A DNA stretch of 64,000 nucleotides, taken from contig NC_066591.1 of the NCBI RefSeq assembly GCF_905475345.1, forward strand, positions 7,173,501 through 7,237,500, given 5' to 3'. Below the pieces are notes generated by a model, which was given only the letters and a program-made list of their open reading frames with translations, did no database searches and was not told where the DNA came from. Shown here one piece after another: positions 24,396 to 36,379 of this stretch. Position numbers and translations under genes: made by a program. The DNA is from Vespula vulgaris (Eukaryota; Arthropoda; Insecta; Hymenoptera; Vespidae). Position 1 is the first letter of the stretch, and each line of letters opens with the position of its first letter.

Positions 24396-26253
24396 CCACT
24401 CTTTATCCAACACACTCGTATCGCAAGTTTACGTCTTCTCATTTTGGACGAAGGATACCAAACCGGATCGTTCTCTCAGATGTTCAAAGCTAAGAAATCT
24501 ACCATTTTATTAGACTTCCTCCAGATCCGAGTTAGGTTCTGATACAAAAGCAAACTTTTGCATCGAAAGAGAAGCTCATGAGCTTCGATCGCGATTATTT
24601 TTATTCTAACACACCGATACTACGTTCAAAAAGAATTTCCATTTCCCATCGCGTATGCGCGCGCGGTTATTCCGCGTTATTACGACATATTTAAAGTTAT
24701 TTAAATTAAAAAATGCATTAGCTGTTAATTTAAAGTTTTGATAAAACTAAGATATTTTACTTGTCAATTTTACGAGATTCGATTGATAGATTTAATCAAT
24801 TTTTGTTAAGATACTTCAATTTTTCTCTGCGCGAGGCTATTTTATCTTGTAATTCAAGGAATATTGGACTTCGCGAAAAAGAGGTCAAAGCTACTATACG
24901 AGCACTTTAATCTCGCTATCGAAGTATCTAATGAAAAGATCATATTAGTACGTACGTAAACTTTTAACGTATATTATAGTTGTTCAATCAATTTGCTTTA
25001 ATATATATAAAAGTCGTATTCACTTGAAAAAGCGTATTTCATTACGGAACATGGTACTAAGGCAACGTAGTGCTTTCTAAGCAGCTAATCTGTTAACCAC
25101 AATATATGAAATGATATATCGTAAAATAAGTATAGAAAGACATTATTACTATATGCTAATCTCGTGTTATAATAATAATAATATATTGTATAAATAAATA
25201 TTCGATAATATTTACATTGTAACGTGTAAAGAATTCTCTTTTTTTTTTTTTGATAGAATAATAATTTCACAGATTCATTTACACACTATTTGAAGGTAAA
25301 AAATAAATATACAACACAAGGTGGAAAATAATATAAATACAATACAATACGTGTAAAATACAGAACGTTCGATATTACTTTGATTGCATAAATGCAGACG
25401 TGCATTATCTGAAAATGTTTGAAATCATGGCCATGCAAGCAGATGGATCGTATACGCAGAGAGCCGCATCGCTTAGATAATTAACACACTGAACGGATCC
25501 TCCAATTAGTAGCGGTAGACAATTAGCATATAAGCGCGACAATCGATGTATCTATATATGTATAGATTTATCATATACTATAGCATAGCGAATGAACGGT
25601 TCGTGAAAAAACATGATACGTAATCGTCTGAGAATGAAATTCCAACTTGATATAATCGTAATATCCAATGTTACTTAATATCAATAAAACAATGTTAAGT
25701 GAAGACGTTATTGTCGATATCTTTTTTCTAATCAAAAAGTAGAAAACGTTCAAAACTATTCTTTGTGTATGTTTTTATAATTTCATTAGATAAGTAATTG
25801 AATACAAATGACTAAACAAAAGAAATAAAAATAATTATAGAATTCCCGAAAGAATGTCTTATAACGATGTTTCTATTTGTAAATTTCAATTTTTCTATTA
25901 ATCTTACTTCAGTTTCAAGAACTTTTATCTATTCAGGGATTTTTCTTAAATATATAATTTCAAAGAAGAAAATTTCTAAAGCAGTTTACTTCGAACATCA
26001 CGTCTAAGTTTTAACAATTAAGACAATAAACAAAGGCCATGTCCTAGATCGATAAGTTTTAGCGAACTTACGGTAAATCAAAAAGAAGGATGGAAAAATC
26101 GGTACTTGCGAACTTTACTAAACTCTCGATAACTGCGGCTATTGTCCAATTTCTTTGTAAGCTTTATCTCTCAAATATCTTTCGCACCTGCTATGAACAT
26201 AGTTAAATCATCCAAAAGAAGTTCCTAACGATCGATTGGCATTACTTTTAAAC

Positions 26254-26314
26254 GAGAAAGAGAGAAAAGGAAGAGAGAGAGAGAGAGAGAGAGAAAGAAA
26301 AAGAGAAAGAGGGA
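26254..26314. repeat. (GA)n/(GAAA)n purine tract
   Basis: Sixty-one consecutive purines. It is complementary to the CT array at 26629-26694, about 320 bp away, giving an inverted pair. Confidence 0.85.
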
Positions 26315-26628
26315 CAGAGATAGCTACTTTCTTTATAAGACGAACAAAAGTTTTCATTAGAAAACATTATTCTAACAAATAAGTGAAAACGTAAGAAGAA
26401 AGAAAAATACAGAGAAAGAGAGACAACAAAAGACGAAGAAAAATAAGAAGGAGGGAAAGATAGAAAGAGAAAAAAGAGAAAGAAAATGATAGGAGAGTTT
26501 GTAGGACGTAGAAAAAACCGACAGACAGTGTCACTATCCTCGGAACACCGTTTTCCCCTAGCATCGTGCATTTTTCTCGTTACCCTCTATCTTTCTTTTT
26601 CATCTCGTGATACTGCCCTTCACTCTTG

Positions 26629-26634
26629 CCTCTT

Positions 26635-26692
<58 letters not shown>

Positions 26693-26694
26693 CC
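26629..26694. repeat. (TC)n microsatellite
   Basis: Pure pyrimidine tract, with TC units nearly uninterrupted from 26639 to 26682. Confidence 0.9.
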
Positions 26695-27182
26695 AACCAA
26701 CCCAACACCCCTCGTATACTCGCGTTTAATCCCGTTGACACGGATTAACGAGGATTCTTGACCGTCGCGCGTCAAAGGCTACTTTGTCCTAGCCGTAAAT
26801 TAATCGATGTCAGATGTCAAATTATTTTACCCGACGCAGGCGAGAGAGATAACGTGCGCATCTCGCTAAAAAGGAAGAAGGAAAAAAAAGAAAAAGAAAA
26901 AGAAGCAAAAAAGAAGCGATTCCATCCATCATACGGCAAATCTTTTCTTCGCGCGACGTTTTTGCGAATGCTTAGGAAAGAACGTCATCCTGACTCTATT
27001 CGTGTTTGTATATGTGTTGTGTATACGTCTAGCATGTTTTTTTTTTTTTATTTTTCACGAGAACCTCGATCCTGTTAATAAAAACAGCTCGCACCATTTA
27101 CGAGATTAACCTACACTTTCTCGAAGTTTACGTTACACTGTCTCGTTAAAAAACGTACACATGCTTTTAGGAAATCGAAAAT

Positions 27183-27231
27183 AGGAAGGAAAGAAAGGGA
27201 AAAAAGAAAGAAAGAAAGAAAGAAAGGAGGA
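27183..27231. repeat. (GAAA)n purine tract
   Basis: GGAA, GGGAAA and regular GAAA units, all purine over 49 bp. Confidence 0.85.
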
Positions 27232-27529
27232 CACAGAATGAGCTGAATAGAGTTCTATAATCGATCTACGTTCAAATTTGTTGGACGTTAGACCGGAGTT
27301 TTGACAGTCTTCTCAATGGGTTTCGTTCGTTCAAAAGGTGTGAAAGGAGTTTAGGCGATGTTTCATACATATGTATAAAGAGGTGTATATGCGTGAGGAA
27401 GGGATGAAGGAAAGGGGTTGAAGGAAATTCAGCCGGAGGGGTCAGTAGTACGCAGCTAAACTTCTATGTCTCGTTGAAAGCGTGTAACTGGTAGCAGAAC
27501 CCGAGGGATTACTGGTAATCTGTGGTAAG

Positions 27530-27754
27530 CTACGCTACGTGTGCAGGTACCAGCAACCTGTTTCGGATATTGTTACGACGAGCAGCCGGGAGCCATTTCA
27601 ACGGCGAGTCGTTCGAACTCGAGTATCCACTGTGCCGTTTCTCTTCCGGTACCGGCACCGGCTCGTTTGTAGACTCGTTAGCGCCATACCGCGGATACGA
27701 CGAGGAGGTTCGATGCTTTACAGACGAATTAGCCAAATGTTGCGAAATTTCCAT
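27530..27754 (-). other. Open CpG-rich segment, possible minus-strand coding exon
   Basis: On the minus strand an ATG at 27754 opens 74 codons to a stop at 27530. The peptide begins MEISQHLANSSVKHRTSSSY, includes PVPVPEEKRHSGYSSSND and ends near LLVPAHVA. The residues look protein-like and hydrophilic, and a 71-bp GA tract lies directly upstream on this strand, the same arrangement as at the 33.6-kb exon. Against it, the two plus-strand frames over the same bases are also open, no consensus donor follows, and no family was recognised. Stop codons are simply rare in this CpG-rich island, so the frame may be accidental. Confidence 0.17.
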
Positions 27755-27766
27755 CGTATCTGTCTG

Positions 27767-27774
27767 TCTCCCTC

Positions 27775-27837
<63 letters not shown>
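27767..27837. repeat. (TC)n microsatellite
   Basis: Seventy-one bp of pure pyrimidine. On the minus strand it lies directly upstream of the ATG at 27754. Confidence 0.9.
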
Positions 27838-27839
<2 letters not shown>

Positions 27840-27938
27840 TTCTATCTCTCTTTCTCGTTCGGTCTCTAACGAACGAGAGGCACACGCCTGCCAATTTCAA
27901 CGAGCGTTTTCAATGAAGAAACATGTTTACTTTTTCTA

Positions 27939-27970
27939 TCCCTCTCTCTCTCTCTCTCTCTTTCTCTCTT
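27939..27970. repeat. (CT)n microsatellite
   Basis: A second, shorter CT tract about 100 bp after the previous one. Confidence 0.85.
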
Positions 27971-28322
27971 GTATCGGAAAATGGTTAAATTAGTTGCTTG
28001 CTAAAAATAGAGAGAGCTCCATTGTACTTCCCTCAACGTTCGTCTTTACGAACATTCGAATGATCGTAATTGGAAAAAATCATTAAAAATAAATAAGATT
28101 CGAGGAGACGAATGATACGGTTACTATAATTACTTACATGGACGAATCGATGAAAATGTATTTTCGTATTAAAAAGAAAATTACGAGTAGAGAAAGTACT
28201 CTCTAACAACAGTTAGAAAGGATCCTTTACGATGTATATAATGGCGAGATCAACGTGGCAAGGTCCTCCAGTAATTACAACGCGATAGCCGACTAAGCCT
28301 TCTCTAAAGATAGATATTAAAT

Positions 28323-28372
28323 CAGTTCGTTCGCGCGTTAGCAACCGATTTAACGACACCGCCATCGTAAGT
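28323..28372 (+). promoter_or_regulatory. Initiator-like TCAGT with nearby GTAAGT donor
   Basis: TCAGTTCG at 28322-28329 resembles the arthropod initiator. A GTAAGT at 28367-28372, in CpG-richer DNA, could end a 44-base noncoding first exon. There is no TATA box and no linked coding exon. Both motifs are short and may be coincidental. Confidence 0.12.
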
Positions 28373-29819
28373 ATTCCTTCTTTTTCTTTTTCTTTTTCTT
28401 CTTTCCTTGATCTTCCTTCTCTTTACAAGGGAAAAGGATCTCCCTTTAATAGCTTAACGCATTAACGCAAAGATATCTTCTCGTTCTTTCTCCTTATACT
28501 TGTGATAGTTGATCGACGAGAAGGAAAGTGAGCTTGGAATTTAGCCTTTTGATAACAACTCTTTCTCAAACTGATGTTTCACTTTCCAAGTACTTCCCAA
28601 ACAAGATTTAACGTCATAATCACTTTACACGAAATAGCTTCTAGTACTCCGTAGATTTCTTCGAAAGAGAAGAGTGATAGTATTAAGGAAGAATTTTTCT
28701 TTCTTAATTGAGTTATCAGTCCTTTCCTTGGGATCATTCTTGAAATAACAATTCAATCGACTTTTTTTCAGACCTAATATTCGAAGAAGAACAAAATTTT
28801 CCTCTTCCAATTAAAAGACGTAAGGAATAACATCGCGATTTAAAACGTTTGATATATCGAAATGAATCCTCATGCGTTTGGAGATCGCAGTTTTGCAGAA
28901 CAAGACCCGAGGGTACGATATTCTGTATTATAGTCGTCACACGTATACATGTTCATGAGAAATACGTAATTCGAGTGGTTCGTATCGGTAGCCACTCTAT
29001 AACGCTCCGTCCCAGTATGTAAAGCACACTATGTGCATATATGTATGTACATACATAGTCGACGATATATGATAATACGCAACATGGGACTGTTTGCTAG
29101 AGTTGGAAGGATATATCATCGAACGAGAATACTCACGTAGTAAGAACAGCAATCGTGAAATTTAAGAACATTGTCAGATTAAAAGAAACATCTTTTCTTG
29201 CATCTTTGATCGAACTAATTCCATTTGATAAATCTCAGTAATCTTATTCTATAATTAATGAATGTTAAGTATGTTTCAAAAGTGATCAAAATCATAATTT
29301 TAATCAAACTTTGTCGAAAATTTCACGTAATAAATATTTTTAACAAACAAATCCGTATTAAATTGATTTCGGTTTTATCGAATATAAATGTTCTAGCTTA
29401 TGATTAAAAACTCGTTTTTTTAAATGGTATTATTTTCTTCTTAGAAGATGCAAGAAGACTTCATCCAACGTTCTTTCACCGAGTGAAAACGAATGCGACG
29501 AAACCTTTCCTTTCGTTCCGCAAAGAATGACAAATGGTTGGCCATTAGAACGATTTCGTGATCATTCCGTCCTTCCATCGTCCAACACTTCGCTCTGAGT
29601 CTCACGCAAAAAATTAATTACTACTGTGAGCATTCGCGTCAAGTGCGGTAAAATCGTCGACTGCGAAACTCCTTCGTCGTTGAATCATGCGAATATACGG
29701 TACACGTACACGTATGTATATGTTAAATGTAAATGTAAGTGATAAATCTCTAAAAAGATCTATAATTATCACAGAAGAAAGCACAACGTGAAAAATAAAT
29801 GAAAAATATTTCACTACTG

Positions 29820-30130
29820 TCCATAAAGATAAAGAAAAAAACTGACTGTACTATTTAAAGAACACTTTGTCATTTTAAAAACATAAAAACAAAGATAAGC
29901 ATTACTAATTATTAAAGGCAATCGATTACTAATATTTTATGTATAAAAATCATACTTTATTTTGACTATTTTAATAACTGCAATTATTATTTGTTATATT
30001 TATTATTATTAAGAATCATTATTAATTATAATTATTTTATTATTTACATTTATTTACTTCCATTATATTTAAAAACATTGTATTATATGTTTCTATCATT
30101 TTTGTAATAAAAATTGTCAAATGAAATTTC
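29820..30130. other. Extremely AT-rich block
   Basis: About 300 bp of TTATTATT, TAATTA and poly-A/T words with very few G or C. No gene is visible. Such blocks can act as matrix-attachment or nucleosome-poor DNA, but that is inference. Confidence 0.55.
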
Positions 30131-31066
30131 CATATAATAGGCTCAACGTTACGTAATAAATGTACTTACGTTGACAGGACGTAAAATTCGAACAAAATAA
30201 TAACAAAATGCATCACGTTTTAATCGCACGAACGGATTACATTCCGTTTATATTTTTTAAACTATACCAATGCAATTATGCGAGAACATTAATGCATTGA
30301 AAGCCGAGTGAATAGAACTTTCTATAAACAAATCATAAAAATAATAATGATGAATATTTCCGAGTTTTGATAAAAAAGTTTTCGTGATATTAAATCTGTA
30401 CGTATGTAGCTTGTGTTCGTCGATGATTCACCATATTTTCGTAAATATTTTTCTATACAATTTTATAAAACATGATTATTCACGAAATTAAGAATAAAAA
30501 ATTCTATATAATTAAAGATATATTCGTTAACGTTAGTCATAAGACAAACTTTATATCTATGAGTAACGTATTTGAAATCGACGCTCCCGGCACAAAGCTA
30601 TTTCGTAACTAACACGAATCGTAACGGTACTCGAGACTAACAGCATACGTCGTTGTAAAAATTTGAAAAATTTGATGGCCATATTATCATTTAATACGAC
30701 ACGAAAGAAATATTACATCTCATTTTAGAAGAATATCAAATACAAGAGAAAAAAAGGAGATTGTTAATGAAGAGATAGATCAAAAGGATGTACAAAGAAT
30801 TTCCAACGATGATAAATAATTTAATTGAAAATACGAGAAACAAACCTTGTTTTCTTTGTTTTATCGATTAACCGCACCTGTTGGAACGGAAACATTACAA
30901 AGTAAGTATTCGTGAATAGCTCATCTACGAAATTCGATCACACGCCGCAGTACTTTTTGTAACGCAACCATTTAATTGCGATTGTAATTAACCGTGGTAG
31001 AAGCCGCCCAATGAGCGTATTAATTTGCCACGGAAAATGTTTGCGGACGGGTGTGTATGTATTTGG

Positions 31067-31096
31067 ATATGTGTATGCGTGCGTACGTATGTGTAT
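31067..31096. repeat. 30-bp alternating purine-pyrimidine tract
   Basis: TATGTG, TGCGTGCG and TACGTATG units alternate without a break. It is moderately Z-DNA prone because of the CG and TG steps. Confidence 0.65.
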
Positions 31097-32564
31097 CGAT
31101 CGATCGAGTCTCTCTCCCCCCTTTTCCACCCCCGAAAATTCATTTAACTTTTTAATTTTTCCGATATGGTCTTATTAATTCTTGCGAATTTTTGTGTATT
31201 ATGATTTTCTATGAATCTGTAAAGATAGTATTGATGTTTCATATATGTTTCTCAAACTTATCATAAATCGTCGAATTAAGAATATGAAAAAAAAAGCTAT
31301 ATTACGAGTGAAATTACACGATCATATATATACTATTCTCATAATGTTCTAATTAATTAAATAGAATTTAGTATAAATTAATTGTTAATAGTTAAATCCG
31401 AAAAATAATTCTTTGACGATCGAATTTTTCTCTCACACGTTTTGTCCCTAACTTCCTACCAATAAGACATATCTTTTTTATTGCACAACGATAAATTCAA
31501 GTGGGTTTAGCGCCGAGGTTTAATTAAACTAGTTTGGTCGTCATTCTGTCCCCCTCCAGAACCCATGCTTTTACGTGTCTCCCTTAGAATCGATCGGCCA
31601 CTTTAATTTAGTCGCTCGCGAACGGAACACACTTTACGTTATATTAGTTATTTACGTAGAGAAGAAAAAAAGTTATGCGATATGTGCTAGTAAGTGTCAT
31701 TAGCATTCTCGAAAGCGCTACTTTATTATACCCACTCGAAGAAATAAACGAGAGGTAGCACGAGCCATTTCTACCGTTCATTTATTTTCCTTCAAAGACT
31801 TGTTCTATTAAACGAAGTTAAGTTAATTATAAGAGAATTAAAATGATTTACATTAACATACTATAATACATAATAATTTCATTCACAAATAATATATAAA
31901 ATTCAAAAAGAAAAAAAAAAGATAAAAGAACGAACGAATAGTATAATAAGACATTGTTTTTAACTCGTAACATTCTTTTGGTATCAAATATTCTATCAGG
32001 AACATAAAAGAATGAAATCCTGTTGATAGTTAATCTTACGTAAAAGCCACGTAAGCCGTCGTTGTTCTCACAGATCGACACACCGATAATGCCAATCCTG
32101 TGGATACTAAAATTTACGGGTCGTTAACGTTATTTCGATCGTTTAGTTCTCCGTTAAAGGAGGAGTCACGAAATTAATTTAGCTTTGGGTTTCGGGGACT
32201 GAAAAAATCCTTGATATTTCGATCGTTCCAAGCCATTATTCTTTGTTCTTCGCCGCCTGTCAAGCCTACTGGTTTAGTTGATTGGCTTGCTGGTAAATCG
32301 AGGACCTAACCCATAACTTCTTTATCAAATTTTCAATTATCTAAAGATTCCGCCTTACGAGCTGGGCAATTAAAAACACGCGATTCTTCCTCACATCGTT
32401 TTAATAAATATTTGCATTCTTCCGTTTAAATAAAAAAACAATTAAAATCCGAAAACGATGAAGTTCTTACGATAATTAACATATTGCTAACTATTCGGAG
32501 ATTTCTTTGTTCGTACAGATATTGTTACTATATCTACAATAGTTACATCATATTACATATATAA

Positions 32565-32577
32565 AACACACACACAC
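32565..32577. repeat. Short (CA)n microsatellite
   Basis: Six CA units. A similar CACACACAC run occurs at 32766-32776. Confidence 0.7.
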
Positions 32578-33570
32578 ATAAATATTATAGACTAAGTAAT
32601 TAATATAAGCATTATGAATAACAAGAAACAAAATTGGGTACTGTAATAAATCTATTATAGAAAACTATCTAATAAAACGCAACCTTAGCGCTGATATTTA
32701 TTATAGTGCCTGATATTATTTGTCATTATTCATAATGCCCATATCAATTACTTAGTTTATACATATACACACACACGCCCGCGTAAACAAGTTTATGAGC
32801 ACGTAAATATATACACTGATAATGCGAATAAGTTGAACTTCAAATATTCTATCTTATCCTAAGTGTACCATATGTTTCCCCTCTTTCCCTCTCCCTCTCT
32901 CTATCAATCTACCTAATACATGATTAATATTCATACAAATTTTTTTATACTTTTTGTCAATTAAATCGGACTGGATAATACACTTTTATCAATCGTTAAA
33001 AACGACGAAGTTAATGCGGAACGTAATAAATAAAACAAAATAAATAACAGTAATTATAATTGGCAGATAGAAGGAACTAAAAGCCAGATATACTGACGAA
33101 ACTAGACGATTCGTTTATACAAATAAAAAAGCACTAATTACGGCATAAAAGCGGTAACCATATCAAGATCAATATTCCGCATCGCGTTAGCTGTTTACAC
33201 GAGCTCGAAAGCGACATGATGTAGAAATAAAAAATTCTCGTGCTCGTGAGATATATCCAAACGCAACAGCTCACTTTCTGACTTTACGCGAGTATTTTTT
33301 AAAAACCAATAATGTTACTTGTAAAATAAATGTCATCGATGACGTTTGAAAACGTGCAAGAAACCCTTTATGAAAATTCACTGTACTTCTGTGTTATCGA
33401 TGAAATAAAATGTAAAAAAATCGATACTAATAATAGAAAGCTTAAGGCTACCAATAAAAAAAAAAGAATTCGTTTGGAATAGGTAAAGTTTACTTGGATT
33501 TAGAATTTGGTGTCCGGCAATAAAAGCAAATAGGTGTCGCATAAATACCACTCTGATAACTAGGCTCACA

Positions 33571-33576
33571 ACTTAC
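33571..33576 (-). promoter_or_regulatory. Consensus 5' splice donor GTAAGT
   Basis: This hexamer follows the 33577-33688 exon on the minus strand in the context CCCG|GTAAGT. It matches the six intronic positions of the metazoan U1 donor consensus. It decides the end of the exon, because reading through gives a stop within three codons. The intron would run toward lower coordinates. Confidence 0.55.
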
Positions 33577-33688
33577 CGGGCTTATCCAGATCAGATACGT
33601 CGACCTGCGAGTAGACCGAGGCCACTCCCAGGACCAACAAAACTGTGGTCGTGGTTGTAGTGCTGCTACTGTTCGTCGCGGATTGCAT
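33577..33688 (-). CDS. First coding exon of a secreted or membrane protein (signal peptide exon)
   Basis: Read on the minus strand, an ATG at 33688 opens a frame of 37 codons plus one base. It ends at 33577, immediately before a consensus donor GTAAGT (33576-33571). The peptide starts MQSATNSSS, continues with six Thr, then VLLVLGVASVYSQ, then VDVSDLDKP. This is a polar n-region, a short hydrophobic core and small residues before a plausible cleavage near SVYSQ, so the exon probably directs a protein into the secretory pathway. The donor is phase 1, the phase common for signal-peptide exons feeding Ig-like or other extracellular modules; that family link is inference only. An in-frame ATG 15 codons upstream (33733) would add MWWRCRWNFASIAST. 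The downstream ATG is preferred because it places the hydrophobic core nearer the N-terminus. A 76-bp purine tract on this strand lies just upstream, in the probable leader. Without splicing the frame stops two codons past the donor. No downstream exon was found and the gene was not recognised. Confidence 0.55.
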
Positions 33689-33732
33689 CGTCGAAGCGAT
33701 GCTAGCAAAGTTCCACCGGCACCTCCACCACA

Positions 33733-33760
33733 TTTTTTTCTTTTTCTTCTTTTTTCTCTC

Positions 33761-33806
<46 letters not shown>

Positions 33807-33808
33807 TC
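33733..33808. repeat. 76-bp pure pyrimidine tract in probable 5' leader
   Basis: A T-rich part next to the exon grades into (CT)n. On the minus strand it is a GA-rich leader directly before the two candidate start codons of the signal-peptide exon. GA repeats near insect promoters can bind GAGA factor. Whether this one does is unknown. Confidence 0.85.
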
Positions 33809-34320
33809 GTTCTCGCTCTTTCTACACCTCCTTTCTTTCTTCTCCTTCTTTCTTGTTCACAATCACAAAATAACAAAAAAAAAATAACACGCTTCCTTCA
33901 GTTTTTTCTATTTTTCTTGTCTACGTTCTTGCTTGTCCTCTTCTTATATTTCCTGAGTGCTAGCACTCCATAAACATGGGACAGTTTCGAAACGGCACTA
34001 CTAATTGCAGCCACGAACCATCCTTTCGTTTTCTCTCTTCCTTCCTTCGTTCATTTTTCCAGCAACACATTCGCTGCCGTCGCAGCATTGCGTCCTGGAC
34101 ATACTCACTTTTTTCTTATATCTCGTCTTCTTTTCTCTTTTTCCTTCTTTCCGACCCTTCCAGAGGGATTGAATTTCAAAAGGATTCTCGGTAAGGGAGA
34201 TATTCTTTTAAAAGATAATAATAAAACTTTGATCCTTTGCCATTTTTTGATGAAACTTCAAGTCGAATTTCCAAAAATTGTATAATCCTTTCCCTGACTT
34301 TATGTGCCTCCAAAAAAATT

Positions 34321-34397
34321 CGTATACATATATATACATATATATATATACATATATATGCACATATATATGTCTGTGTATGTATGTATGTATGTTT
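34321..34397. repeat. TA-rich alternating tract plus (GTAT)n
   Basis: From 34321 to 34373, 53 bp alternate strictly, mostly TA with TACA and TGCA. GTAT units follow to about 34397. TA-rich tracts of this kind tend to cruciform or melt rather than form Z-DNA. Confidence 0.8.
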
Positions 34398-35566
34398 ATG
34401 CGTATAAATTGATGGTAGAAAATTCGAGGCGACCCGCTCGATGATGGCAGTGTAACGATGTAAAATTTTCCCGTTTCGTTGGCAGTGTTGAAGAATTATT
34501 GTTTGCAGCAACGTGTTTGGTTAGCTTCTCTTTTCTCAAGTAAAATATTTCCAAAAGGATTACGAATTACGTGTATCTTCTACGTTTAGATCAAACCGAT
34601 GATAAAGGTATCGTCGTGTTTTTATCAAAGAACGTTTAGACTCGCTCACAAGGAGAACTAATAATAATTATCGGGTAAAGACGGTGGATCCTTGCACTCG
34701 ACTCAGTGAAACCGATTTAACACTCGTAAATTCACAAGACAATCCTTGGAAAGCTCTGAAGATAAGTTTAAATCGAAACTCTGAATATCCCTTGAGTATA
34801 AATCGATTTTTCTATTCGCTTTCATGCGTCTTAGTAAAACTCTCACTGTGAGAGCGTGTCACGTGCGTACATGTAAGATTGCCGTTGTTTGTTTTCGTTA
34901 ATTTGTACAAATGTCCTTCAAGAGTGATACAGTGAAAATGAAAGGAAATAAAAGAAAGGAAAAACAAAACAAAAATAAAAGAAATATCTTATCTACAGTC
35001 TGCTTATCTAAAAATAAAAAAATCCACCGGGAATGTCACTGAGTCGACAAATCGACAAAAGCCGTCCATTTTTAGTCTTCTACTAGCGGATTCCGCACCG
35101 CGTACATTTACCGTCGGCATCCGCGAGCATGCGTTGCGATCGATTTATATCGAAAGTAGACGTCAGTCGATCGATCGAAAACGATGACGATGATAATAAA
35201 AAATGATCAGCTCGAAAAAGAAAAAACTTATGAGTTTCGTTTGTTTTTCAATGTAAATACAATTCTTAACGATTTTCACTCATGACAGGATTTCGTCGAA
35301 ACGCATTATGCCGGCTCGAAATAAAGAACGCGTAAACACACCTTTCTCATAACGGAACCACATCGAGTCCTGACCCGCAGCGGCTCGGTACTGAAACCAT
35401 TGAGTAGCGCGAATGACTGTCGCGAGTCTCTTCGGCTACATTCGTATTTAGTCGGCTACGTTCGGGCACGCTCGCTTTACTATCCTCTTCTCGCCTATTA
35501 CACCACCCTCTTTCTCTGTCTTTCTCTATCGGCTAGTCGTGAGCTTCTCTCTTCGACCGAGATAGA

Positions 35567-35571
35567 TTCTT

Positions 35572-35630
<59 letters not shown>
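35567..35630. repeat. (CT)n microsatellite
   Basis: Sixty-four bp of pure pyrimidine, about 170 bp upstream of the possible minus-strand initiator at 35394. Confidence 0.88.
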
Positions 35631-36333
35631 GAAATATTAAAAATAAAACATAAACTTTTATTTAATTATATTTGCCTATTCTATCTATTCGCCTGTGCTA
35701 CTTTTATTCTATTATTATTCTATAATTTCTTTATTATCATTTTTAATTCGATATATGCATTAATATTTTCATATACTTATTTTTTTTTTTTTTTATATTT
35801 TGTTATCATGTATATGTCATTGAGGTTCATGGAAAAATATGAACACCTCGAGCTGAACAAAAAATCTTTCGTTCGCCTTTCGAAAGTCTAGTAGTTATGT
35901 TAATAAGTCTCGATCCTATGTGTCTATACTTAGCTATATCTATTTTTTCTATTCCTCAGTATCTTTTTCTCCCTTTCTCTCTTTCTCTCGTTGTCTCTCT
36001 TTCCCTTTTTCTGTCTCTTTCTCGCACTCCATCCGCACGTCGTTTCTTTTTACCACGTATCTCCGATGAAGTATCCTTTTCTCTCTCTTTCCCTCTCTCT
36101 CTCATTTTATCACTCTCTCTTCGTTATTCTCCCATGCAGAGGATTACTATGATTTAGCGACATGGCTAATGAGTCGCCATAATCGTTGTGGTGCAGGTAC
36201 CGTGCAAACACTGTGCGTGCACTCGCGCTCACTAGAACGAAACGCTCCTAAGTACTGTCTTACTTCGTTATCTACGTAACTCACTTAAGAGAAGCCATCC
36301 CTCTCTCCTCACTCTTCCTCTTTCTCTTTATCC

Positions 36334-36335
<2 letters not shown>

Positions 36336-36371
<36 letters not shown>

Positions 36372-36379
36372 CTCTCTCT
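36336..36379. repeat. (CT)n microsatellite
   Basis: Pure pyrimidine tract with a CT core. A looser CT-rich region precedes it at 35955-36120. Confidence 0.85.

Larger units (their letters stand above)
21424..27180. other. Gene-free stretch with moderately CpG-rich patches
   Basis: A minus-strand frame at 21649-21992 has mixed composition but begins at a TTG and lacks supporting splice sites. A GTAAGT near 24273 follows a short frame that is preceded by a stop. AT-rich elsewhere, including 24.9-26.2 kb. A GAACGATCGTTC palindrome lies at 22701-22712. Confidence 0.45.
28373..33570. other. Presumed intron downstream of the signal-peptide exon
   Basis: If the 33577-33688 exon is real, this is the first part of its first intron. 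It is AT-rich, with the extreme block at 29.8-30.1 kb, a 30-bp alternating tract, and somewhat more complex DNA at 31500-31620 and 32100-32370. No minus-strand exon with an acceptor could be recognised. Confidence 0.4.
33689..35394 (-). promoter_or_regulatory. Probable 5' leader and promoter region of the signal-peptide gene
   Basis: This stretch lies upstream of the minus-strand first exon. It holds the pure pyrimidine tract 33733-33808 (GA-rich in the transcript), an A-rich segment near 33868-33890, a 53-bp TA-rich alternating tract at 34321-34373, a CACGTG E-box near 34860 and CpG-rich stretches at 35040-35170 and 35300-35500. On the minus strand an initiator-like TCAGT occurs at 35394-35390. 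It is one possible transcription start, and the base 28-33 positions downstream gives only a weak DPE match. No TATA box at a convincing distance was seen. Whether the leader is continuous or spliced cannot be told from sequence alone. Confidence 0.25.
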
